NCBI GenBank assembly: GCA_003054665.1
Contig: QAYY01000009.1
Span: 1-64,000, forward strand
Direction of reading: 5' to 3'
Source of the DNA: Opitutaceae bacterium EW11
GTDB taxonomy: Bacteria > Verrucomicrobiota > Verrucomicrobiia > Opitutales > Opitutaceae
DNA: 64,000 nt
Shown: positions 34,632-42,631 of the stretch, one piece after another
Layout: each line of letters begins with the position of its first letter
Position numbering within the stretch: the stretch's first letter is position 1
Program-made: the position numbers and the translations under genes
The notes under the pieces: model-generated
What the model was told of the DNA's origin: nothing
The model's input: only the letters and a program-made list of their open reading frames with translations
The model's database searches: none

Positions 34632-35633
34632 ATGGTTCCGTTTTCCGTCCTCGATCTCTCGCCGATCCCGCAAGGCAGCACCGCGGCCCAGGCCCTCCGC
34701 AACACGCTCGACCTCGCCCAGCACGCGGAGCGTTGGGGTTACCGCCGTTACTGGCTCGCCGAGCACCACAACATGCCGGGGATCGCGAGCGCGGCGACCG
34801 CCGTTGTCATCGCGCACGTCGCGGGAGGCACGTCGACCATCCGCGTCGGCTCGGGAGGCGTCATGCTGCCGAATCACTCGCCCTTGGTCATCGCGGAGCA
34901 GTTCGGCACGCTCGCTTCGCTCTTTCCCGGCCGGATCGACCTCGGGCTCGGACGCGCTCCGGGCACCGATCAACGGACCGCGCGGGCGTTGCGACGCGAC
35001 CGTATGAACAGTTCCGATACCTTTCCCCAGGACGTCGTGGAACTGCAGGCATATTTCCAACCCGCGGAATCCGACCAGACGGTCCGGGCCGTGCCCGGAG
35101 CCGGCTTGCGCGTCCCGCTCTGGCTGCTCGGCTCCAGCCTGTTCAGCGCCCAGATGGCGGCCGCGCTCGGTCTGCCGTACGCGTTTGCCGCCCATTTCGC
35201 GCCGGACGACCTGCTCGAAGCGTTTTCGCTTTACCGGAAAAACTTCAAACCCTCCTCCGAGCTCGACCGCCCGCGGGCGATGGTCGGCGTGAGTGTGGTC
35301 GCCGCGGACACGCAAACCGAAGCCGAGCGGCTGTTCACGTCCCTCCAGCAGCAGTTCGTCCAACTGCAGCGCGGCACTCCCGGTCAACTGCCGCCGCCCG
35401 TGGATACGATGGAGGGGCGATGGACCGCGCACGAGAAAGCGGGCGTCGGTCGGGCTCTCCGAAAAGCGATCGTGGGTGCGCCGGACAAAGTGAAGCGAGG
35501 ACTGGCGTCGCTCCTGGAAGAAACCGGGGCCGACGAAGTGATGGTCACCGCCCAGATTCACGATCACCGCGCCCGGCTGCGGTCATTCGAGCTGATCGCC
35601 GAGGTCCAATCGCAGCTGAGTGCGGCCGCTTGA
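34632..35633 (+). CDS. LLM-class flavin-dependent monooxygenase-like protein
   Basis: 333 residues, luciferase-like TIM barrel. Hallmarks of the YhbW/MsnO8-like branch are [22 protein letters not shown], the flavin-region [42 protein letters not shown] and [16 protein letters not shown]. This branch uses FMN and has no well-defined substrate. Its direct orientation is divergent from the 102-residue hypothetical gene. It is probably monocistronic, with a 172-bp gap before the receiver-domain gene. Confidence 0.9.
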   Translation: MVPFSVLDLSPIPQGSTAAQALRNTLDLAQHAERWGYRRYWLAEHHNMPGIASAATAVVIAHVAGGTSTIRVGSGGVMLPNHSPLVIAEQFGTLASLFPGRIDLGLGRAPGTDQRTARALRRDRMNSSDTFPQDVVELQAYFQPAESDQTVRAVPGAGLRVPLWLLGSSLFSAQMAAALGLPYAFAAHFAPDDLLEAFSLYRKNFKPSSELDRPRAMVGVSVVAADTQTEAERLFTSLQQQFVQLQRGTPGQLPPPVDTMEGRWTAHEKAGVGRALRKAIVGAPDKVKRGLASLLEETGADEVMVTAQIHDHRARLRSFELIAEVQSQLSAAA

Positions 35634-35805
35634 TGCAAGCTCGGCATCAAATTATCCGTACGTGACTTATACAATCGTCCGCTCAATCCCTCCAAAACCG
35701 GCGTTGCTGGGGGCCCGTCCTGCCCACCGGGCGTTGGGCATGAAAATGCCTTCACTCACCTGAGTTTGCGCCGATGCTAGGGCCGCTGCACTTTGGCAGT
35801 TCACC

Positions 35806-36171
35806 ATGGCAAGGGTTCTCCTGATCGAAGATGATTTCTTTCTCCGTGCGATGTTGAAACACGCACTGGCGGAGTCGGGGCATACCGTGGTCGATGCAGC
35901 CAACGCCTTGGACGCCGAAACTCTCCAAATCGAGCACCAGTTCGAAGTGGTGTTGACCGATCTCATCATGCCCGAGCGGGACGGCTTCGAACTCCTGACC
36001 GCCTTTCGCCGCCGGTTTCCTCAGGTGCAGATTATCGCGATGTCGGCCGGCGGGCAGATTGCCGCCCCCAATTACCTGAAAATCGCCAAGACGCTCGGGG
36101 CGGCCGAAACGCTCATCAAGCCGGTCACCGAGGAACAGCTGGAGCAGGCCATCACGCGAGTCCTGTCCTAG
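35806..36171 (+). CDS. Single-domain response regulator (CheY-like)
   Basis: 121 residues, a receiver domain only. The acidic pair E8-D9-D10, phospho-acceptor D51 (VVLTDLIMPERDGFE) and K111 (TLIKPVTEEQ) are present. No output domain is attached, so it must act by binding a partner, as CheY or a phosphorelay intermediate does. No kinase gene is adjacent; the nearest kinase without its own regulator is the LacI-sensor kinase at 39637. A TATACAAT word at 35661-35668, 138 bp upstream, is a possible -10 element. Confidence 0.9.
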   Translation: MARVLLIEDDFFLRAMLKHALAESGHTVVDAANALDAETLQIEHQFEVVLTDLIMPERDGFELLTAFRRRFPQVQIIAMSAGGQIAAPNYLKIAKTLGAAETLIKPVTEEQLEQAITRVLS

Positions 36172-36175
36172 GGCG

Positions 36176-37483
36176 TTATTTCGCGCCGAGTTTTTCCAGC
36201 CGCTCGATCAGTTCGAAGCACGACCGGCCGTTGTGGTACGGGCATTTCCACAGGCTCACCTTCGGGCTCGCAACGACCTTCCCTCGCGCATCGACCGCCC
36301 TGAACCACTCGCCGTACTTGTGATCGACGAGCCGGGCATCGATGAAGCCCCAGACGCCCGCGGCCAGCTCGGCGTACCGCGGGTCACCGGATAGTTCATA
36401 CGCATTGAGGAAACCGACCGCCGCCTCCGCCTGCGGCCACCACTCCCGGCTGCGGTCGCTGACGCCTCGGGGCGTCGCCTCGTAGACCAGCGCGCCGTCG
36501 CGATCGACGCCCTGGTTCCGTACGGCGTCGGCGACTTGGAGCGACACTTCGCGGGCTTTCGCGAGCAGCGCCGGGTCGCCCTGCACTTCGGCGGCCTCCA
36601 CGATGAGCCAGCTGAACTCGATGTCGTGCCCGAACGAGATCTCGTCCGTGCGCGGCGTCCAGTCCTCGTCGAGAAAAAGCACCAGATGGTGCGTCTTCGG
36701 ATCCAGGATACGCGTCATCATCACCTCCATCAGGTCCCGGTGCGCCGACCGGAGGCCGCGGTCGGGCCAGACCCGCAGGAGATTGGTGTACGCCTCCATC
36801 ACGTGCAGGTGCGTGTTCTGGGATTTCGCGCCGAGCGGCTCCAGCGCGCTCCTCTTCAGGTTCGCCTCCCGCGTCCAATCACGGGTGCAGACCTCGAAAT
36901 ATCCTCCGTTCTTCGGATCGCGTGCGTGCGACTCCAGCAGCCGGTAGATCTGAATCGCCCGGTCGAGAGCGGCCTGCTCTCCGGTTGCCCGGAAGTACTC
37001 GCTGAGGGCGTAGATTCCGAAGACCTGTCCGTACACCTGCTTCATCACCTTGCGCGGGGCGCCCTCCGCCGAGGTCGACCAAAAAAGCCCCCCGAAATCC
37101 CGGTCCCAGAAACGGCTCATCAGGTCGTCGTACGCCCAGCGCGCCATCTGCAGGTCGGACGGATTGTGGTAGCGGCGGTAGGCCGCCGAGTAGGTCCACA
37201 GGATCCGCGAGGTCAGCAGCGCTCCCCGCTCGGCGTCGGCACTCACGCGAAGGTCGTTCGATATCTCCCCGAAAAAGCCCCCGCGCGCTTTGTCGACCGT
37301 GTGCTGTATCCAGAACTTCAGGATGTCGCCCCGGAGTTCGTGCTCCACCCGCTGGCGCAGTCCGTTCAGCGCCTCGGGAGCCGGCCGGGCCGAAGCCGCC
37401 GCGCCGTCCTCCGCCCTTCCTCCCACCGCGAGAGAACCCAGCAACGCGGCCAGAGAGAGGAGGAATCGAACTCGGGTGCTCAT
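36176..37483 (-). CDS. Exported AGE-family epimerase/isomerase
   Basis: 435 residues. An N-terminal signal peptide (FLLSLAALLGSLAVGGRA) precedes an (alpha/alpha)6-barrel of the N-acylglucosamine/cellobiose 2-epimerase family. Conserved catalytic-region motifs are all visible: THLHVMEAYTNLLRVW, SFGHDIEFSWLIVEA, EWWPQAEAAVGF and WKCPYHNGRSCFE. The set is closest to cellobiose 2-epimerases, which convert the reducing-end glucose of beta-1,4-linked disaccharides to mannose. Characterised members are usually cytoplasmic, so export is unusual. An alternative start at 37561 would hide the signal peptide and overlap the upstream gene. Confidence 0.85.
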   Translation of the reverse strand: MSTRVRFLLSLAALLGSLAVGGRAEDGAAASARPAPEALNGLRQRVEHELRGDILKFWIQHTVDKARGGFFGEISNDLRVSADAERGALLTSRILWTYSAAYRRYHNPSDLQMARWAYDDLMSRFWDRDFGGLFWSTSAEGAPRKVMKQVYGQVFGIYALSEYFRATGEQAALDRAIQIYRLLESHARDPKNGGYFEVCTRDWTREANLKRSALEPLGAKSQNTHLHVMEAYTNLLRVWPDRGLRSAHRDLMEVMMTRILDPKTHHLVLFLDEDWTPRTDEISFGHDIEFSWLIVEAAEVQGDPALLAKAREVSLQVADAVRNQGVDRDGALVYEATPRGVSDRSREWWPQAEAAVGFLNAYELSGDPRYAELAAGVWGFIDARLVDHKYGEWFRAVDARGKVVASPKVSLWKCPYHNGRSCFELIERLEKLGAK

Positions 37484-37541
37484 GGGGTCCAGCCTGGGAT
37501 TCGTCGACGTCTCTTCCAGCTGAAACCTCGTCCCGCAGCGC

Positions 37542-38894
37542 TCATTCGTGAGAGCGCTCAAGCGCCCCCGCCGCGCAGGCCTCGCGCACCTCCGCCGCGG
37601 CCCGTTCGCCCGAGTTGAGCGCCGCGCCCACCGTTCCCAACTCCTCCGCCGAGGCCGTCGCCTCGCCGGCGAAAAAGAGCGTGTTCTCCACCGGGGCGGC
37701 GAGTTCGGCCGGGCCGTCTTCCGCCCCAGCGACGGAAAAGCTGTATCCGCCGCGGCAGAACGGATCGGCGCTCCAGTCGTGCCAGAACGAACGATCGAGC
37801 GCCACCTCCAGCGAGGTGAGCGGGCAGAGGAAAATCTCGCTCAGCGAACGCAGCGCGAGGTCCACCACCTCCGGCTCCAGCCGGCCGGCCAGTCGCCGCG
37901 CCGCGGGTCCGCCCGCCCATCCGACCAGGACCGGCGAGGGTGCGTGCGACCACCAGACGGGGACCGAGGCCCCCGGCGCGTGCACGAAACCGAACTGCCG
38001 GCCCGACTCCGCCCGCAGCACATCCGGCACGAAGGCCTCCTGCCAGAAACCTTCCCGAAATCTCAAGACCACCCGGGAAACGTGGCCCATCTGCAGGCGA
38101 TCCCAGACCGCGCGCTTTTTCGGCAGGTCCGGCGAGAACGCGATCGCGCCGAGCTGCCCGGGCAGTGCCCTGAGCACGCCGAGCGGCACCGTCACGACCG
38201 CCGCACGCGCCCGGAAATCCCCGCCGGGCTGGCCGGGCCTGCCGCGAACGTCCAGCGCGACGGCCTGGGGCTGCCACCGGATTTCGGATACGACGGCGTT
38301 GAGATGAATCTGCACGCCCGCGGCGTGGCATTGCTCCGCCAACGTCAGGACCACGCGGTCGTAACCGTTGGCCACGCGCTGCTGGCTCTCGTCTGCCCCG
38401 CCGCGCGTCTCGTGCAGCGTCCGCGCGCTCATCGCGTCGATCGGGGCGGCGTGGAAGCCTTCCACAAAATCCTGGGCCAGCCTGCGATCCTCCGGGTTGA
38501 TCCCCACCGCGTGCTCCTTCAGCCAAGCGCCGAAGGAAGGCGCCTCCGACGGATCGACGCGGTCGAAGATTTCTCCCAGCTGCACCCAAAGGTCGTCCCG
38601 CAGGACCAGCTGGCGCACCGACATGGCCCACTGCGTTTCTGGCGTCGGCGCCAATTCGGCGGACGCCTGATGAATCAGCACGTTGAGCGCCTCGTTTTCG
38701 CCGTGGACAAACTCGGGACCGAGGTCGACAGCCGAGATTCCCTCGGGGCGCCGCGTCAGAATCCGTCCACCGATGCGCCCCCTCGCCTCGAGGATCGCAA
38801 CACGTTGCCCCGCCCGGGCGAGATCGCGCGCGGCAGCCAGGCCGGCGACTCCGGCCCCCACCACAATCACGTCGAAGGAATTCGAGTTTTCCAT
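37542..38894 (-). CDS. Flavin monoamine oxidase family protein
   Basis: 450 residues. The N-terminal FAD-binding motif VIVVGAGVAGLAAARDLARA is followed by ILEARGRIGGRILT, and the C-terminal FAD site reads NTLFFAGEATASAEELGTVG. This is the plan of the amine oxidase/polyamine oxidase family. The mid-protein AAVVTVPLGVLRA strand is also typical. No signal peptide. The substrate (polyamine, amino acid or other amine) cannot be told. It lies 58 bp upstream of the AGE-epimerase gene on the same strand. Confidence 0.9.
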   Translation of the reverse strand: MENSNSFDVIVVGAGVAGLAAARDLARAGQRVAILEARGRIGGRILTRRPEGISAVDLGPEFVHGENEALNVLIHQASAELAPTPETQWAMSVRQLVLRDDLWVQLGEIFDRVDPSEAPSFGAWLKEHAVGINPEDRRLAQDFVEGFHAAPIDAMSARTLHETRGGADESQQRVANGYDRVVLTLAEQCHAAGVQIHLNAVVSEIRWQPQAVALDVRGRPGQPGGDFRARAAVVTVPLGVLRALPGQLGAIAFSPDLPKKRAVWDRLQMGHVSRVVLRFREGFWQEAFVPDVLRAESGRQFGFVHAPGASVPVWWSHAPSPVLVGWAGGPAARRLAGRLEPEVVDLALRSLSEIFLCPLTSLEVALDRSFWHDWSADPFCRGGYSFSVAGAEDGPAELAAPVENTLFFAGEATASAEELGTVGAALNSGERAAAEVREACAAGALERSHE

Positions 38895-39002
38895 TTCACC
38901 ACTGACTCGCGGTTGACCGCCGGGTGCTCTCCAGAATCCGCCGCCGCCAACATCGGGAAAACGGCCCGGCTCCCTTTCGGAGACGCCTCGATCCGCGTCC
39001 GT

Positions 39003-39497
39003 TTAGCTGCTGCCGAGGAGCTGCGGCTTCAGCGCTTCAAGATCCGGATCCTCGAGCGCCGTGCCGCGCCAGTCCGAATCGAGCTGGCAGGCGCGTTCCA
39101 GCCTGCGCTGCGCTTCTTCAAGGTCGCCGAGGAGGCAGAAGTAGCAGCTGAGATTGTAGTGGAGCAGCCCGCACGCGTCGCCGAGTTCCTGCTCAGCCTG
39201 GAGAAGGATGTCGCGGGCCTCCTCCACGCGCTTCAACTCGCGCAGAGCGTACGCCCAGCCGATCCAGCCTCGTTCGCAGGCCGGGTGTTCCTGGACGGCA
39301 TGCGAGGCGGTCGCGATCACCTCGGACCATCGCTTCGCCTCCATCTCGATGTCCACCATCGCACTCAACGCGTCCATCGAACGCCGGTCCTTCGGATCCA
39401 GCGCTTCGATTTCCGCCCGGGCATCTTCCAAGAGGCCTAGTTCGAGAAAGCCTCGCGCGTATTCGACCCGCCTGCGAAGGGGAATAGACGACGCCAT
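39003..39497 (-). CDS. TPR-repeat protein
   Basis: 164 residues, all helical, with four to five tetratricopeptide-like units: RVEYARGFLELGLLEDARAE, SMDALSAMVDIEMEAKRWSE, ERGWIGWAYALRELKRVEEA and HYNLSCYFCLLGDLEEAQRR. Each shows the A/G-Y/L spacing of TPRs. No signal peptide from the ATG at 39497; a longer frame begins at 39554. TPRs mediate protein-protein contacts. Its place just downstream of the large kinase gene and upstream of the amine-oxidase gene gives no firm role. Confidence 0.82.
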   Translation of the reverse strand: MASSIPLRRRVEYARGFLELGLLEDARAEIEALDPKDRRSMDALSAMVDIEMEAKRWSEVIATASHAVQEHPACERGWIGWAYALRELKRVEEARDILLQAEQELGDACGLLHYNLSCYFCLLGDLEEAQRRLERACQLDSDWRGTALEDPDLEALKPQLLGSS

Positions 39498-39636
39498 GCA
39501 GGCATGCTCCCGATTCGAGCCATTCGGGCAACCCCAACGTTTCCAGCCGGCCACATAATTCCCCGTCGCTTCCCCTGCGAATCGGTCGGCAGTGCTCCTC
39601 GCCTCCCCCGCAGGCCAGACAGCCAGAGCCCGAGGA

Positions 39637-42543
39637 TCAAGCCACCGTGGCCACCTCCGCGGGCGTCGCCAGAGGAAGGTCGAGGATGAACGTCGCGCCT
39701 TTGCCCCTGCCCTCGCTCCTGGCTAACAGCGAGCCGTGCATCTCCTTGGCTGCCAATGCGCTACTATGAAGCCCGAAGCCGTGTCCGCCCGGTTTGGTGG
39801 TGAATCCGAAGGCGAAGATGCGCGTCAGGTTCTCCGGTGGAATGCCTTCGCCGTTGTCGGCCAGGATCACCTGCACGTGGTCGCCGGCCAGACGCGTCCC
39901 GACGTTGAGGCGCCGTTCTCCCATCGGCCGGACTTTCACCGCGTCCTTCGCGTTGTTGATCAGGTTGACCAGGATCTGCAGCACCTTCTGCCGCTGCACG
40001 CGCACCGTTCCGGTCTGGGCGAATTCCCGCGTCACCGCGATCTCGTGCCGGGCAAGCGACGCATCGCAGATTCGAAGCGCGTATTCGATCAATTCGCCCG
40101 GTTGAACTTCCTCGGTGATGCCCGCGACGTTGGCGTAACTCTGCTGGGCGGCGACGATCTGGTTCAAGTGCTCGATCTGCTCGCGGAGAAAATCGAACTC
40201 CCGCAGGCCGTCCGCCTGTTCGCCCTCGAGCGTGCGGCCGAGGCGCTTGAGGTAGTCCACCGTGCGCATGCCGCGCGGATCCGTCGTCAGAAATTCGGGC
40301 AGCCTCTCGCGGTGCTCTTCCAGGAGTTCGGCGATCTTTGTGACGTTGACCGCGCGGGAGTGGCGCACGCGGTCCGCGGCGATGCCGACCGCGGTGTTCA
40401 CGCTGTTGAGCGCGTTGCCCAGATTGTGGAGCACCCCTGTAGCCATCTCGGCAATACCGGCGAGGCGCGAAGTCTCCACCAGCTCCCTCTGCGCCACCCG
40501 GAGCATTTCCTCCGTCTCGCGGAAAACCGTCATGTCCCAAATCAGCACCTGCACGCCGAGGCAGGCGCCCTGCTTGTCGAGCAACGGAATCCGTTTCACG
40601 TGGAAATACCGTTTTTTTCCGCCCTCGACGGCCGACGACTCCTGTTCGAGCGCCGTTTGTTTCAGCATCACCTGCTCGTCGGCCAGGCGGTTCCTTTCCG
40701 CGATGTCCGGCGGATAGATGTCGGCGTCGGTCCGGCCCGCGATCTCCTCCGGGGCGCGCTGCACCGACTTTGCGAACACGCTGTTCACGTAGGTGAACCG
40801 CCCGGCGGTGTCTTTTCTCGCGATCGATTGCGGCAGGCTCTCCACCAGCGAATGGTAAAACAGCTCCGATTCGCGCAGCGCCTCGTAGGATTTGGCCAAC
40901 TCGGCGTTCGCTTTTTCCGAGGCCGCGCGAGCCGCCTCGAGATCGAGGTTGGTCTTCGCCAGCAACCGGTGCATGCGCGCGCCGTGCAAGGCCGCCGCGA
41001 GCTGCCCCAGCAGATCGGGAAAATACACGACGAACTCCGTGTCGGCCTGGAGGGCGAGCGTGCCCAGAGGAACGCCGCGATACTCGACCGGGAGGACCAT
41101 GAAGGTCTTTGCGCCGGGATTTGCGTCGAGGAGCTGTTTCAGCTCCGGAGCTTTCGCCGGAACGGGCGGCGTGTCGGCGCCCAAGTCCCACCAGGTGCCG
41201 GGCTCGTCGCCATTCTCCTGCGACACGAGGTGCAATCCGCCGATTCGGATGTGCAGCATCCCGAGGGCCGCCCGCAGGCGCGACACGATGACCGACGGTT
41301 CCACGCCCTCGAAACTGAGTTCGCGCAGGGGGAGCGACGCCGCGCCGAAGACAACGCCCCCCTCCAGCTGGCGTTTTTGCTCGTCCACCGCGGACGCCGA
41401 AAGCAGTTCCAGCGCGCGATTCAGCGCGTTGGAGGACGCGTCCCTCTCCGCTTCGTGCTCGAGAACCGAATACAGGCTGCTCGCGCTCACGCCCCGCCGC
41501 GCGGCCTCGTTGAGCAACCTCTGAAAAAGTCCCGCGAACTCCGGATCGCTCAGCCGGTGTCCGTCGAGCTGCGATAGCAGGCGTTTCGACTGCGCATCCT
41601 GGCGCAGCCTCTCGATCTGGGCCCTGCAGTAGAATTCGCCTTCCGTCCAGTCGGCCGCGATCGCCCGGAAGCCCGACGCCGACACGCTGTCGCGCGTCGA
41701 TTGCCGCGGGATGAAGGGCGCCGCCACGGCCGTTTCCTTCGGTACCGTTTCGCCCGCCACGCGTTTCATCAGCGCCTCGGCCGCAAGAAAGCCGAGTTGG
41801 TACGCCTGCATGTCGAAGGTCGACAGCGTCGGCGTCGACCAATGCGCCCGGGGCACGTTGTCGAAGCCGGTCACTTCGACATCGCCCGGCACGCGAAGCC
41901 CGAAGTCCCGAAGCACGTCCATCGCTCCAATGGCGGTCAGATCGTTCGTGCTGATCAGGGCCGAAAATCGGATGCCGGAGGTGAGGCGCGCGGCGATTTC
42001 GACCCGGCTCAGCTCCTCGCTGAGGTCCCCGGGAATCACAAGTTGGGGATCGTACGCGATCCCGCCGTCCTTCAACCCGTCCTCGTAACCGCGCAGACGC
42101 TCCTGCGCGCAGAGGTTTTCCGTCCCGCCTCGGATGAACCCGATCCGGCGATGCCCGCGTTTCGAGAAATTCAGAACCGCTCGGTGAATGGCCTCGTGGT
42201 TGTCGCAAATGACGCGAGGCACCTCGCCTGCACGACGGCCGACCAGTACCGTGGGGATTCCCTTTCCGTGGAGCTCCTCGGCATAGCGCTGAAACGAAGC
42301 GTTCGGAAAGGCGAAGACAAAGCCGTCCACGCCGTTCGCGGTGGAGGCCAGTCCGCCCGTGCTCGATTCCGTCAGATCGATGTGATCCGACGAGCTCGCG
42401 TCGCCGTACACGACCACGCGCGCGCCCTGCGCTTCGGCCGCCTGCACGACTCCGGACATGATCGGCCAGATCTTCGGCCAGTGCCAATGCCACGAGATCG
42501 GAATAAACAGCCCAAGGATCATCGCAGGGGGCGCCGCTTCCAC
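39637..42543 (-). CDS. LacI/PBP1-like sensor fused to PAS-histidine kinase
   Basis: 968 residues. Residues ~8-290 are a periplasmic-binding-protein-like type 1 domain of the LacI effector type (RRIGFIRGG, LISTNDLTAIGAMDVLRDFG, VEVTGFDNVPRAHWSTPTLST), without a DNA-binding headpiece, signal peptide or membrane helix. A helical and GAF-like middle (~300-545) and coiled coil (~545-575) follow, then a PAS domain (~575-690) and an atypical kinase core: H706 in GVLHNLGNALNSV, N-box NLINNAKDA, then NGEGIPPE and GHGFGLHSS. It should sense a sugar-like ligand in the cytoplasm. GTG 42543 and ATG 42522 are both possible starts. No regulator gene is adjacent. Confidence 0.85.
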   Translation of the reverse strand: MEAAPPAMILGLFIPISWHWHWPKIWPIMSGVVQAAEAQGARVVVYGDASSSDHIDLTESSTGGLASTANGVDGFVFAFPNASFQRYAEELHGKGIPTVLVGRRAGEVPRVICDNHEAIHRAVLNFSKRGHRRIGFIRGGTENLCAQERLRGYEDGLKDGGIAYDPQLVIPGDLSEELSRVEIAARLTSGIRFSALISTNDLTAIGAMDVLRDFGLRVPGDVEVTGFDNVPRAHWSTPTLSTFDMQAYQLGFLAAEALMKRVAGETVPKETAVAAPFIPRQSTRDSVSASGFRAIAADWTEGEFYCRAQIERLRQDAQSKRLLSQLDGHRLSDPEFAGLFQRLLNEAARRGVSASSLYSVLEHEAERDASSNALNRALELLSASAVDEQKRQLEGGVVFGAASLPLRELSFEGVEPSVIVSRLRAALGMLHIRIGGLHLVSQENGDEPGTWWDLGADTPPVPAKAPELKQLLDANPGAKTFMVLPVEYRGVPLGTLALQADTEFVVYFPDLLGQLAAALHGARMHRLLAKTNLDLEAARAASEKANAELAKSYEALRESELFYHSLVESLPQSIARKDTAGRFTYVNSVFAKSVQRAPEEIAGRTDADIYPPDIAERNRLADEQVMLKQTALEQESSAVEGGKKRYFHVKRIPLLDKQGACLGVQVLIWDMTVFRETEEMLRVAQRELVETSRLAGIAEMATGVLHNLGNALNSVNTAVGIAADRVRHSRAVNVTKIAELLEEHRERLPEFLTTDPRGMRTVDYLKRLGRTLEGEQADGLREFDFLREQIEHLNQIVAAQQSYANVAGITEEVQPGELIEYALRICDASLARHEIAVTREFAQTGTVRVQRQKVLQILVNLINNAKDAVKVRPMGERRLNVGTRLAGDHVQVILADNGEGIPPENLTRIFAFGFTTKPGGHGFGLHSSALAAKEMHGSLLARSEGRGKGATFILDLPLATPAEVATVA

Positions 42544-42574
42544 CCACAGGGGTGTGGGAAGCTGGCTGGACGGA

Positions 42575-42597
42575 ATATCGGCTCAAAAAGCCGAAAT
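42575..42597. promoter_or_regulatory. Inverted repeat in the kinase/ABC divergent region
   Basis: ATATCGGCT and AGCCGAAAT match as an inverted repeat at 8 of 9 positions around CAAAA. It sits between the divergent starts at 42543 and 42632, a typical operator position. Which protein would bind is unknown. Confidence 0.35.
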
Positions 42598-42631
42598 ATC
42601 AGCCCAAAACCGTCGGACTGGGGTATTTGCG

